Assembly: GCA_023052935.1 (NCBI GenBank)
Contig: CM041292.1
Coordinates: 196,966,299-197,030,298 of the forward strand
DNA from: Piezodorus guildinii
Taxonomy: Eukaryota > Arthropoda > Insecta > Hemiptera > Pentatomidae
Direction: 5' to 3'
DNA: 64,000 bases
In this document: in pieces, positions 51,130 to 62,543 of the stretch
Layout: every line of letters starts with the position of its first letter
Numbering within the stretch: the stretch's first letter is position 1
The notes under the pieces: model-generated
Databases searched by the model: none
What the model saw: the letters and a program-made list of their open reading frames with translations, nothing else
What the model was told of the DNA's origin: nothing
Made by a program: the position numbers and the translations under genes

Positions 51130-52065
51130 TTTGAACTAATAGAAATATAGCACGGCCTCGATATGTTGTTAACTGAGGCATCCATAATTTAGGAGTTAGT
51201 TGCCGTTTCTACAGCAGCATATCATATACATCCTACCAGAAGAACGCTCCGTCTTATCAAGAGAAGCTATAACCATTCTGAGAGCTCTAAAAGGGATAAG
51301 AAGCTCCGGTAAATCAGCATGGGTTGTTGTAACTGACTTGTGGATTGTCCTAGCATCCAAAAACAGCTAAACACAATCTAGTTCCATAATTAATAATGGT
51401 GGAAAGTTAAAGCTATGATAATAGGAATCCCAGGGGAACGAAAAAGCTGAACAAGAAGGGAATTCAGTCAGAGTGGGAGAATCAGTGAGGATTACCAAAA
51501 TAAAGGAAACCACAGTGTATGATTGGGTACACCACTTTCAAGATAGAATGCTGAAAAAATGGCATGACAGTTAGGAAGAGAAAAAAATTAAAAAAATGTC
51601 AAATTGTGAACAATCAAATGCCACTGCTAGGAATGGAAAACGAGTTTTTAACATCCGAGGAGGGAGGAAGTTATTGTAAGCAGACTAAGGATTAGGCTCT
51701 GCCAGGTTTTACATGACTACTTTTAAGAAGCGTAGAAGCACTAATCTCCGAAAAATACAATAATATATTAAATACTGTGCAAAACATGCTAATTGAGTGC
51801 ACACTACTCGAGCAATCGAGGATAAATTTTCGGACGATACAGAAATCAATGAAAGAAATACTTCAATGTATAGAAAAACATAATTAAAAAAAATTGCAGG
51901 ATTCTACGACTGAATATGATCACTTTTATGACGCCAACGACACTTAATAGCAGAGGTGGAGAAATAGATAAAAATTTGTTAAATCAATTGAAATCTATCT
52001 AGGACTTTTATCTAGGTTACTTGACAGACCTTTTAAATTACCATTAACAAAAAACTAACTATTTA
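51130..52065 (+). pseudogene. I-group LINE relic: RNase H and 3' end
   Basis: Frame-shifted translation: EERSVLSREAITILRALKGI (RNase H Glu region, near 51240-51290), SAWVVVTDLWIVLASKN (Asp, near 51320-51360), IPGNEKA-type block near 51430, then the C-terminal region MLIECTLLEQSRINFRTIQK (His/Cys block, near 51790-51840). The following 3' part 51840-52065 is shared, inverted, with the core of 48590-49165. Heavily mutated. Confidence 0.7.
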
Positions 52066-52069
52066 TTAA

Positions 52070-52375
52070 GTTTTGCTAAACCCAATCGGGACATACAAAA
52101 TAGAGCTCTGGTGCTTCTCCTAAACTTCTAATATCCAAAGAATTCTATCGTTTCAGCCGAAAGTGCTGAGTAAAATAACGGACCCACCGTTCTACGTGAC
52201 AAATGACGTTATACATAACGACTTGAACATAACAAAGATATCAGCCTCTGCTACAGAACATTGCAATAGCTTCCAGCAAAGACTAACATACAACACCAAC
52301 CCACTAAGAGATACATTAAATCCTCACATGAGCCGCTGCTTTTGCAAATCACATATTTGCTTTTTGTAATTTTAA
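52070..52375 (+). pseudogene. Jockey-clade ORF2 C-terminal relic
   Basis: GTYKIELWCFS-like sequence, then FQPKVLSKITDPPFYVTND and VIHNDLNITKIS (open frame 52163-52369), the same block as NAPYFVTNKLIHKDLN in J2. More diverged than J1 or J2, hence older. Confidence 0.7.
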
Positions 52376-52559
52376 GGAAACTTCAGATTTTCTTTGAAAA
52401 AAAATTCTTTTGTAATAATAATAAAAAATCAATTAAAATATTTTGTATTTGTTATTAGGTAACAAATATACCAAAATATCAATTAAAAATTTACATTTTG
52501 GAAACCAACGCCTCAATGATCACTACAATAGGTTATCTAAAAAATATCCTACTACAGTA
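52376..52559. other. AT-rich spacer
   Basis: Nothing recognised. Confidence 0.4.
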
Positions 52560-52861
52560 CGGGTGGGAGCTGGAAAATAATATTTTTGGTGAGAAAGCCG
52601 AATGAGAGGACTCATGACGGAACACGACAATCTTATAAGCTCTTACTCAACAACCTCGCAAAAAAGTGGGGCCAGAGTGGTAGTTGACACTCGGAGGGGA
52701 TGAGTGTGCCCTAAGGAGGAAGGGGCTATAAGGAAATAAGCTGATGGGGGCTGATAGATCAAGTAGGCAGCTGAAAAAGCTAGTGCGGGGCGGCGCCACT
52801 AACTGAGGGTGGGGGAAATGGGGCAATTTCCTCTGGGCCCCCCCTCCATTATCTGCCACTG
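52560..52861 (-). mobile_element. GC-rich hAT-like terminus
   Basis: On the minus strand from 52861: CAGTGGCAGATAATGGAGGG, followed by a G-run, GGCCC and cccatttccccc, as in the CAGTGGCGGA...GGGGGG ends of some hAT families. The other end was not found. The minus-strand frame at 52647-52859 is only a GC-rich open stretch. Confidence 0.5.
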
Positions 52862-52869
52862 AGCCGGCG

Positions 52870-53474
52870 TCTTCTGGTCTCTGTCATCGCCTCGGTCCGC
52901 CTGTCAGTCAGCTCTCTTCTCTCATCTCTGGTTCTCGTCCATATCGACAAAGCAGTCAACCTTGAATAGTTTGAAAACCCAGAAAAATTGGATCGAGAGA
53001 AAACGGATTTGAAGTTTAGCGAAACCTCATTTTCATCATTGATATCTTAAATTTCCTAAAACCTAGTAATGAACATATTTTTTTAATAGAAAAAAGAAAG
53101 TAAATTTTACTCTGGGACCTTCAGTCCCCTCAGAATAACAGAAAAGTACAAAACTTTGGCTTGTGTCTGGCACAGAAACAAAAACATAAAATAAATACAA
53201 CCTTAAGATATAATATTATTTAAAAATAAGAATAAATAAAATTAAATAAATAACTACGATTACTTAGTATGCATATATGTTTATAATTATATAATCATTA
53301 ATGTGTATCTAAAGATATATTACTATTGTGCTTCTTATGGTATAATAAGGTCACCGAGAAAAACAGAAGAAAGAAAGAGAAAGGTGAATATATATCTAAA
53401 ACATTGTTTACATATTTGTTGTGGTTCTCATTTTAGAATGTGACATGACCACTATTCTAGCGTTTTGTTTACAA
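52870..53474. other. Spacer without recognised features
   Basis: No gene or classified repeat. Confidence 0.4.
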
Positions 53475-54115
53475 TCAATCTGTAGATGGATGGTTGAGGA
53501 GATGAAGGAACAGTTTGCTTTTAAATGAGGTTAAAGAAGGTGCTTTGCGTATAGAGGTAGGTATGGTATTCCAGAACGATGTGACACGCAAACTAAATGA
53601 TTTTTTAAAGGATGATGTTTGATGAAAAGGAATATATAGGTTACTGGACTGGGATCTTGTATTAAACGAATGTACCGATGAACAAGGGATGAGTAGGTCA
53701 AGAATGTAGGATGGATTTTTGGTATTGAAAGTACGGAAAAGAAAAACTCCCAAGAAATACTTTCGCCGGGAAACAGCATTGAGCCACTTCAACTCGGCAT
53801 ACCTGTTAGAAACGCTGGAGCGCCTAGGGACCCCGAAGATGAATCTAATGAAACATTTCATAAGTCTTTCCAGTCTCATTTCGAGTCCACCAGACAATCC
53901 ACCGAACACCAGGCAGCAGTAATCGAAGTGGGGGAAGACAAGGGACGAAACAAGGAACCGACGAACATCGAAAGGCAGTGAATCACGCAATCTTGAGAAC
54001 AGTTTAAGAGTAGAGATGGAATTACGAATGATATGGGATACATGATTATTCCAAGAAAGATTTTGGTCAAAGACGACACCAAGATTTCTAACGGTAGTAT
54101 GGAAATGGATAGGTG
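53475..54115 (-). pseudogene. CR1/Daphne-like LINE ORF2 C-terminal part
   Basis: A 171-codon open frame (53990-53475) reads LVSSLVFPHFDYCCLVFGGL, LERLMKCFIRFIFGV, SRRKYFLGVFLFRTF, FHQTSSFKKSFSLRVTSFWN and IPTSIRKAPSLTSFKSKLFL, the thumb and C-terminus of CR1/Daphne-type ORF2. Upstream (53991-54115), one frame away, is NLGVVFDQNLSWNNHVSHI, the block after the RT palm. No RT active site remains. Related to 38830-39140. Confidence 0.8.
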
Positions 54116-54179
54116 GTATAAATAATTATCTTTCTTCCTCTATTTTCAAACATGTTTGCTATTAATTACCTATAAAAAG

Positions 54180-54475
54180 AAAAATACAAACTTTTACCTC
54201 ACCAAACCATGAAAAGTCTTGGGCGCAGTACATATAGAGATTCGTTCTGTTTCTAGATCGACGGCAGTTGATTTATTGAATTGATTAGGCCGACATCACA
54301 CTCAGCTACCAGGTTTTTTCTTATTTTCGGGTGACCAATTTATAGGGACTGGGTGTGCCCCAGGAAATGACCGAATAAATAATATTGTACAACAGCCGAT
54401 ATTCGAAACCAAGACCCGGAGAAATGTAGCTAGTAATGTAGTGCTCTACCCACCAGACCACGCCCCCTCCACCCA
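54180..54475 (-). repeat. SINE family S2 copy
   Basis: Minus strand from about 54475: GGGCGTGGTCTGGTGGGTAG (box A TGGTCTGGTGGGTAGAGC) and box B-like TTTCGAATATCGG near 54400. Body with 'cagtacatatagagattcg' and 'actgggtgtgcccc'. The 3' end on the minus strand is T-rich. Confidence 0.8.
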
Positions 54476-54518
54476 CCTCCACCAATAGCTAAGTTAATCT
54501 TCCTAAAACGTAAAGATC

Positions 54519-55275
54519 TGGTGCGGACAACACACGACTTTCACTTACCTCCGTTTTTAGAATCGATTAAAGGATTTTCAAATACAGTTAGAGATAAAAA
54601 TGAGTGTAACCATAAAGGAATTAATTAAATGGAATTTCTATAGTAACATGTGTTTCATTAAATCTATTATATTATAATCTAAAATATTCAGTTAGTTTTA
54701 TCGGCTTTTCATCACTCTCTATTTACTTTTAAAAGCTTGTGTATGAGATATTTTTTTATTATTCTAAAATCTTTAGCTTTCCAACGGTATATGATACATG
54801 TATATTAATGTTCTTAAGTTCAAAAACAAAAAATTGCATAAAAAAAATATTATTTCAGTTTTTCCTTTAGTAGGGTATCAAATTCGTTCAATTTATATAT
54901 TTACCAGTTTTTCATCACTGGTAACAAGATAATAAGGCTATTTTTATAGAATCTACAAAATTAAGGGTACTTTAGAAGAAGAAAATTTAAAATATCGGCA
55001 TCTAAGCCCTGTCAGACTATTTTAATCAGAATGAAATTTACATGATATTTAAGCCTATTAAATTTCACATCGATATAGTGAGTTTAATCAAAATCGTTGG
55101 AACCGTTTTTGAGAAAATCAAAAAAAGCTGCAAAATGCATAATATAAAGTGGGTATTTTGGTAAGCTTATTTTGATGAAAAAGGTTTTGTAACGTCTCGG
55201 ACGTATATTTGTCTTAAATATGAAATTTCAGTTTCATAGGACATACCGTTTCCGCCCGGTAGTTACCACACATAT
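54519..55275 (+). repeat. Non-coding repeat N1 copy (most complete)
   Basis: Runs from 'tctggtgcggacaacacacg' to 'gcccggtagttaccacacat'. Contains 'ctttccaacggtatatgata', 'gttcttaagttcaaaaac', 'taagccctgtcagactattt' and 'cacatcgatatagtgag'. No ORF. Use this copy as family reference. Confidence 0.75.
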
Positions 55276-55714
55276 ACATATTTTCATAATAAATAAATGT
55301 TATGATGGAAAAGTTGGTTGTGAGAGCGGTCATCAAGAAATAACCTACTAATTTTGGATTCTAATAGAGTCATGACTATTGAAGTTCCACAATGTAAACA
55401 CACAAGGGAACAACCTGGAGGTGCAATAATCCTATCACTTTCTCATTATATAATCTCAACAGTTAACGAAAACTTTTTTTATTTAACTGGCTAAATCGAT
55501 CTAAAATCAAATATATTTCTTGTACGTTGTTTTCTGAAGAAAAAACTGAAAACAGTCTAACAGCTTTTAAATACCAAATTTTCTTTCAATAAAGTACCTT
55601 TATGAAGTACTAGTAATTTAAAGTTTCTATTCCTATTTAATTAGTAGCATTCATAAAACATGAAAGAATTAGATAAATAACTATTTGAGAAGAAATAATG
55701 GAAAAAGATTCTCT
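55276..55714. other. AT-rich spacer
   Basis: Nothing recognised; the minus frame 55637-55909 overlaps the J2 insertion boundary and is a shadow. Confidence 0.4.
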
Positions 55715-55727
55715 AGGTTTACGTTTA

Positions 55728-56785
55728 CCTACCCAATCCTTGATTCCCATCATATTATTCCAGATCATCAATTCGGTTTCCGTACATCTCACTCCACTAT
55801 CCAGCAATGTCGTCGTGTGGTGGACGTTGTCTCCTCTGCGTTGTAGCGCGGATTGTACTGCACGGGAGCCTTTTTCGACGTAGAACAGGCCTTTGACCGA
55901 GTCTGGCACCCGGAGACTGCTTTACAAGCTCCGCCTATTTCTCCCTCCTACTTATTTTCTTATTATACAGTCCTACTTTGCTAATAGATCTTTCCAAATA
56001 AATCACCACAGTTCCTATTCCTCCTTTTTTTCTCAATCTGCTTGTGTTCCCCAAGGCAGCATCCTAGGACCTGTCCTTTATACAGTCTATACAGCTGATA
56101 TCGAAACCCACCCCAACACTTTCCTTTCTACTTATGCTGATGACGCCTGTGTGCTATCGGTAGATAATGATCCATTTACTACCTCACACAATCTTCAAAT
56201 CTACATCCAAAACCTTGTAGTATGGAGTCAGAAATGGAGGATTAAAATTAATTCTAAAAAATTCCACCATATAACCTTTACCCTTCGCCTTAAACCAATG
56301 ACTTCCTGCCCCACAGTATCCTTTAATGACACTCCACTAGCCCCAGTTGAACAGATTCGATAACTGTCTGACGTTTTCGACTACTCCAACACTTACTGGA
56401 CAAACGCTCCAACCTTCCACTTAATTACAAAAGACTTACTTATATGATCATCATAAGGCCGATATGGACTTACGGAGTAGAGCTATGGGGCTCTACCAAA
56501 CCATCAAATTCTTCTCGTATCCAATCCCTATAATCCAAAATCCTTCGTAAAATCCTTAACGCTCCTTACTTTGTCACGAATAAGCTCATCCATAAAGACC
56601 ATAATATCCCATATGTTACTGAATTAGCCCGAACCAGACATAAATCATTCCATGAAAAACTCCATTTCCACTCTAATCCACTAGTTTCTATCCTATCATC
56701 CTCTTCAATTACTATATCGATCACATTTACTTGTTGTATATAATTATACAGTTGTAAATATCAAAAAATATGTTTAAATAAAAAA
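55728..56785 (+). mobile_element. 5'-truncated J2 LINE with perfect 13-bp TSD
   Basis: Direct repeats aggtttacgttta at 55715-55727 and 56786-56798. It begins in RT before HQFGFR, with FDVEQAFDRVWHP (first Asp) near 55875-55910 in shifted frames. The open frame 55893-56363 reads CVPQGSILGPVLYTVYTADI, STYADDACVLSV and KWRIKINSKKFHHITFTL. A deletion at ~56362 removes the YLGL...RLKR region. Then IRPIWTYGVELWGSTKPSNS, LNAPYFVTNK, 3' UTR and tail. Confidence 0.93.
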
Positions 56786-56936
56786 AGGTTTACGTTTAGG
56801 TTATGGCTAAAGACATTTGAAAAATATTTTATAAGATACTAATAAGGCATATTTTTAAATAATAAATTCGGATAATAACATCAAGTATTAAATGTACAAC
56901 TACAAGTTTGTGTTTTTTTGGTAGTTCATTGTTATT

Positions 56937-57065
56937 ATTATTTTTTTAAACTATTTATTCAAATTTACAAGTATTTAAATAAATATATCAAGTGAGTTTA
57001 TGGAAAATATAAAATAATTTCATAACACTCATGCAGGAAACTACCCATGGCAGCGATCCAAACCA
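56937..57065 (-). mobile_element. J2 3' UTR relic
   Basis: T-run then 'aaactatttattcaaattta' and 'ctacccatggcagcg', the J2 3' UTR. No coding part. Confidence 0.7.
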
Positions 57066-57536
57066 TTATTTTATTGATTAACATCAGCTAGGCTAGAAAA
57101 AAATTGAGATATAAGACAAATTCAATTTATTCGTACTTTTTTGTTCTTCTGATAACAATTAAATGATTTCACACACAATAAAACTCACTATCTAATAATT
57201 TATTGAAATTCGTTCCAGGCGCGATTTATTTTTCTTTCTCCATAACAGGCTGCGAAAGGGATCGTTAACTCCTCCCAAGGCTAATTTCGTGAGTTTCCAT
57301 CAGCAGGCTGACGGACCTCAGATATTAAGAGGTGCCGTGAGTGGATCCCCTTTGTAATAATAAGATTCAAAAAGTACAGGACGGCCTTTGGTTTGGTACA
57401 CCAGCCACACAACTAATGTCTTTTCCTATTTGCACTGACTTAGTAAAGAAAATTGGAAATTTTACTCAGCTATGCCAAAACCGTAGGAAGACGCATTTAG
57501 TGTGAAAAAAAAAGTAGGTTATATATTAGCTGACTG
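57066..57536. other. Spacer without recognised features
   Basis: No gene. GC-richer patch 57230-57350 unassigned. Confidence 0.35.
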
Positions 57537-58140
57537 ACGTGGAATCCACATACAAGACTTAAAAGAAAAGAACTCAACCGCTGATTAGGCCAGTTATACA
57601 GACTACTAAACAGTTAATTTCATCTTACAGTTGACAACAAATTACTAATATACAAGACAGTACCAAAACCTATATGGACCTACGGACTTGAACTGTGGGG
57701 GACAGCATAAACATTCTAACATCAAACGCATCCAATCCTTCCAATTTAAAGTCCTCCGAACAATAGTTAATGCTCCTTATTACGTTACCAACTGTACCCT
57801 ACATTATGACCTTAATATTCCATTTGTTTTAGACCTGGTACCATCGAAATTCGTCAGAACCATATTCATCATCCTAACCCTCAAGCACAATTCCTATCCA
57901 GCAACACCAATCCATACAATCCTCCTTGAAGATTGAAACGGCAGTGGCCGCGAGACATATTGTAAACACTTAAATTGGAGTTCTGACACTGGTCAGATCC
58001 TCCACTCATGTACTGTATGTTTGTGGCTACAGCGCCCTAACTCAGCCTCCACTGGCTCACACCACCCAGCTGGGATCTCTTGGGTTCCCACAAGTGGAGG
58101 GAAAAGCGCAGTCTTGAGTCCCTTTAGCAGTTGTATATAT
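57537..58140 (+). mobile_element. 5'-truncated J1 Jockey-like LINE
   Basis: Begins WNPHTRLKRKELNR, continues GQLYRLLN, IWTYGLELWGTA and RIQSFQFKVLRTIVNAPYYV with an extra base near 57705, ending RLKRQWPRDIL near 57962. The 3' UTR contains 'ggagttctgacactggtcag', 'cacaagtggagg' and resembles that of element B. Ends without a clear A-tail at about 58140. Confidence 0.85.
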
Positions 58141-58330
58141 TGTTGGTTGGTGGGTTGGTTTTTAAAATTTTAATGGCACAAAACATCGCGGTCATCAGTG
58201 CCAGATATATTAATTTTTATAGAAGATAAGGTTAAGACAAATAGTATAAGTTAAAATATTAAAAGAGATATTCATTAAAAGATATTATAATATATGTATA
58301 ATTCTACTTGAGATAAATGAATGTTAGATA
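58141..58330. other. Spacer
   Basis: 'ttaatggcacaaaacatcgc' with 'ggtcatcagtgcc' (58172-58205) weakly resembles 5880-5930; otherwise nothing recognised. Confidence 0.3.
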
Positions 58331-58636
58331 ATATTCAAGAGAAAAGAATAAATAAATAAATAAAAAAATAAAATAAAAAAATAAAATAAAAATAAATAAA
58401 TAAAATAAAAAATAATAATAATAAATAAAGATAAAAAACAAGTAGATAAAATAGATAATAATAAAAATAAATAAGTAATAGTAATACATTAATATTTAAT
58501 TGAAAAATAAGGTAATAAATATAATAATTAGAAAAGTAATTACAAAAATAAGTAAAAAAAAATATAATAGAAAAAAAAATAAAAAATGAATAAATAAAAT
58601 TAAAAAAAAATAAATAAATAAAAATAATAATAAAAA

Positions 58637-58705
<69 letters not shown>
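58331..58705. repeat. A-rich low complexity and (TA)n
   Basis: (aaat)n/(aat)n-like sequence to about 58650, then ~50 bp of TA repeats to about 58703. Long Tyr/Phe-rich frames on the minus strand are low-complexity artefacts. The TA run abuts the 3' end of element C and may include its tail. Confidence 0.85.
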
Positions 58706-58707
<2 letters not shown>

Positions 58708-58740
58708 AAATAATTTAAGTCCAAAGAAAACAAGAGTAGT

Positions 58741-59124
58741 TCAAATAAGCTTGTAAAAATCCATTTGAGAGAGGAGACACATTAATTCATCAATCCTTTT
58801 TCCATTGTTTCCCAAAGCATCTGCGACGTTGCTCGGTATTTTATTTTTGTTCAGCTGCCTGATGTAGAAGGAACATTCTTCAAAAATATGTGCTATGGTC
58901 AAGGTTTCCCTACAATGCTTGCATCTTGGGGGCAATTCTTTTGATATTATGTGCCCATGCGTTAGCCGTGTGTGTCCGATTCTCAGGCGGGCCAGGACCA
59001 CCTCTTCTCTACGGTCGGTGCGACTTGAGGTTTTCCAAGGTTTTACCTCTTTCTTAATTGCTTTGAGCTTACTTGGATAGCTGTTGTTCCAAGTTTCTTC
59101 CCATTTCTTCAATACATTTTCCAT
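58741..59124 (-). pseudogene. I-clade ORF2 C-terminal domain
   Basis: 127 codons: KKWEETWNNSYPSKLKAIKK, VVLARLRIGHTRLTHGHIIS, ELPPRCKHCRETLTIAHIFE and ECSFYIRQ. This is the C-terminal region after RNase H with a CxxC...H...C (CKHC, HIFEEC) zinc-like motif. It is one frame away from the RT/RNase H frame; the shift lies near 59150. Confidence 0.88.
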
Positions 59125-59150
59125 TAGTGGACGTGCTAGCTCTGATGGTG

Positions 59151-61451
59151 TCAGTAGTGTCCTACCACGACCTGGAGTGTAAGGGCTTCTTTGGCAGCCT
59201 TATCTGCCATTTCGTTTCCTAATATCCCCATATGGCCTGGTATCCACACATAATGGATTCTTTTTCCTTCTTCAGCGAATAATTTGGTTAATTCTAGGAT
59301 TTTTAAAATTCCTGGATGGTTGGAATACATATTCTCTAGTGCTTTTAGAGCGCTTAATGAGTCTGAGGCTATGGTTATATTCTCTATAGAGAGTGTTCTG
59401 GAATAATCTAGAGCCATTGCGATCGCATTCACTTCAGCTGTGTAGACGGAGCAAAACTGATGTAGCTTCGTCTTGTAGGTGCAATCTGATGTGACAAAAG
59501 CTGAGCCAGTGGCTGAGTCCGACTTTGAACCATCTGTGAAAATTAATTTGTGGGTAGGCAATGTGCTGATGATCTTCTCAAAACGGTCTTTGAAATTTAT
59601 TGATTTGGAATTTTCTTTAGTATATTTAGCCAATTGAAGATATAAATAAGGTTTTTGGAATGTCCATGGTGGTGTCTTGTTTTTTACTGCATTTATATTT
59701 ATTAATTTTAACTTGTTAACTACGGATGATATTCTTTCTGCTAGTGGTAAGGTTGGGTTAGCTTTTAGTTGAAATCTCGCTGAGTATTTAGGTTTGAAGA
59801 TGTATCCGTGAGCAGGATGGGTAGATTGTGTGAATAATTTGGTGATGTAGTTGATGGCCAGTTTATCACGTCTGTAAGATAATGGTGGTAAGCCAGATTC
59901 TGCGCAAAGACTTAGTGAAGGACTTGTCCTGAAAGCTCCTATGGCAATGCGTATGCCTGCATGGTGTACTACATCGAGTTTAGCCAGATTATCCCTTTTT
60001 GCAGAACCAAAGACAAAACACCCATACTCCATCTTTGAACTTATTATTGATAGGTATACTTTGAGTAAAGTAGTGCGATCTGCACCCCAACTTGTTCCAG
60101 TTAAGATTTTCAGTATATTGAGCTTTTTTGTACATTTTTCTTTTAAAGATTTTATGTGATTCTCCCACGTTAGGCGTCTATCAAATTCTAAACCTAAGAA
60201 TCTACAATTATTTACGTATGGAAGAGGAACGTTGTTGAGCAAGAGATCTGGTAGGTCTGGGTAATGTCTTCTTCTACTGAAATATAAGCATTTTGTTTTC
60301 TCTGCTGAGAACTTTAATCCTGAGTTTTGTGACCAATCACTAACTCGATTAAGTGACGCTTGTAGCTTCTCTTTTATAGACTGCAAATCTTTGGAGCGAC
60401 AAAAGATTGCCAGATCGTCAACAAACAGCATTGGTTTGACTCCTCGTGGTAAATTGGTTGCAAGGTCACTGATTGCGAGGGTGAAAAGGGTTGTACTAAG
60501 AACGCAACCTTGTGGGACTCCATTTCTTTGTTCATGGGACATGGACGATGTATTTCCAATTCGAACTTTGAAATATCGATGGCCAAAAAATTTTTGAATA
60601 AATTTCGGCATGTTCCCACGGAATCCTAATGACATTAATTTTTCCAGAATTGTAGTAGTATTGGTTTTATCAAATGCTTTGTACATATCAAAGAAAATAG
60701 CTATGGCTTGTTCATTCCGAATAAAGGTGTATTGGAGCTCCGCTTCGATTTGAACTAAATGATCAATTGTAGATCTACCTTTACGGAATCCACACTGGAA
60801 GTTTTGAATATGATGGTTGGTTTCCAAAATCCAGGTAAGTCTTTTATTTACCATGCGTTCGAAAACTTTGCACAGGCAACTCGTTAAGAAAATTGGTCTG
60901 TAGCTAGAGGGGTATCTCTTATCTTGACCATTTTTCAAAATTGGAATCACTTCTGAATGGAGCCAAAAACTAGGAAAAACGCCAGTCTGCCAAATGTGAT
61001 TGTAATAGTTTAGGAGCCAGGTCAATGTGTTGTTTGGGAGGTGTTGTATCATAGAATAATGGATATTATCAGGCCCTGGTGAAGAACCCTTAACACTCTT
61101 TAATACAGTCTGAACTTCCCACATCGTGAATGGCATATTGTACACCAAGTTTGTATCGGAGGTTGAGAAGTCAAAATTCTCTGTACGTTCGCTGGCTGTG
61201 GGTTCATTGTATATTTCTGAATAGTAGGAAGCAAAATTATTTCCTACTACTTCGGGATCATCACACAATTTCCCATCGATTAATAACGTGTATCCAGTGG
61301 GAGAGCTTACTCCTTTGATCTTTCTAATTTTATCCCAAACTACATTAGCTGGTGTTGAAGAATTAATAGATTCTACAAAGGATTTCCACGATTCTTTTTT
61401 ACTGCAGTTCAATGTTCTTCTACATATTGACCTTTGTTTTTTTGTATTCAA
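59151..61451 (-). pseudogene. I-clade ORF2: reverse transcriptase and RNase H
   Basis: 766-codon open stretch. RT: SYRPIFLTS (183-191), CGFRKGRSTIDHLVQ, FFDMYKAFDKT (D255), GVPQGCVLS (311-319) and FVDD (D345, D346). Thumb: FLGLEFDRRLTWENHI. RNase H from ~635: FTDGSKS (D640), AEVNAIAMAL (E673), ASDSLSAL (D697) and WIPGHMGILGNEMADKA (D750): all four catalytic residues. It polymerises cDNA and removes RNA from the hybrid. As isolated, it lacks the endonuclease (frameshift near 61440) and the C-terminal domain. Confidence 0.93.
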
Positions 61452-62391
61452 TAAAGTTTGCAGGATTCATATTTTTTCTAAATTTATGTAGAGCTTTTCT
61501 TCGATTTTTTATCGCTTCTTTGCAGTCTTTATTGAACCAAGGTACAGATGGTCGTTTGGAAAATCCTTTGGTTTTGGGTATCGAAGATTCAGCGGCCAAA
61601 AGAATTACTTCTGTTATGGCTTGGCATCCTCTATCAATGTCTAGATTATTTGCTGATTCAAGAGGGGGGTTTGCTAAAGAGGAGAAGTTTGTCCAATCGC
61701 TTTTTCAGTAATCCATCTTGACTTTCTTTTATATGCATATGATGTATTCAATAGTTTCAACTTTATAGGAAAGTGGTCGCTGCCATAAAGTTCCGGTAGT
61801 ACTGTCCAGTCTATGGTGTGGTATAGAGAGGGGCTGCATAGGGAGAGGTCAATTGCTGAAAAGGTGCCGTAGGTGGAGCTCAAGAAGGTTGGCTCTCCAG
61901 TGTTTAAAGTGAGAAGATTAGTTGAATTTATAAAGCTTTCGATCATTCGGCCTCGTCCATTAATATCTTTACATCCCCAAAGTGGATTGTGGCCATTGAA
62001 GTCGCCGGTATATATGACAGGTTTAGGAAGCTGTTGGTGGATATGGATAAGATGTTCCATCTTTATTGCATTATCCTGAGGAAGATATATATTACAAAGA
62101 GTAAAACTGGTGCCAAGTTAACTGTGGCAGCTACAACTTGAAGTGGTGAATCTAATTCTATAAGTTTTGAATATACCGTTTCCTTAACAGCAAGAGCAAC
62201 TCCTCTAAAAGCGCGGTCACTATTATCATTGTCTTTTCTAAATATTTCAAAGCCTTTTATCGTAAATCTGTCTGAGGGTTTTAAGTGGGTTTTTGTAGGC
62301 ATATACAGACCGGATCTATGTCTCTGATAATTATTTTTAAGTCGTTGTAATGTACTTTAACTCCATTACAGTTCCACTGAAGTATGGTCAT
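61452..62391 (-). pseudogene. I-clade ORF2: N-terminal endonuclease, frameshifted
   Basis: Starts MTILQWNCNGV (ATG at 62391-62389) with the Asn of the APE-type site. The conserved LQETHL block is hit by a 1-nt deletion near 62297, removing the catalytic Glu codon. The next frame (62302-62063) continues THLKPSDRFTIKGFE. A shift near 62095 leads to 62060-61674: YTGDFNGHNPLWG (Asp, Asn) and GSDHFP (Asp-His). A further shift near 61705 leads into NPPLESANN and VPWFNKDCKEAIKNRRKALH, running to about 61450. Confidence 0.88.
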
Positions 62392-62543
62392 AGTTATTCA
62401 TAAAGAGGGTGAAGTATATGTACAGTAGAATACGTGTGGTAAGACCAAAACTGAGTGAAATATTAAAAGTATATGTATATCCGGATATTGTCATTGGCTT
62501 TATTTATTTTTTTATTTCTTTAGGGTTAGATTGACTCTTCTTA

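Noticed and set aside
58304..58733. Long Tyr/Phe/Ile-rich minus-strand frames
   Set aside because: Produced by (aaat)n and (ta)n low-complexity DNA; no domain and no codon structure. The same holds for the plus frames at 16492-16801.
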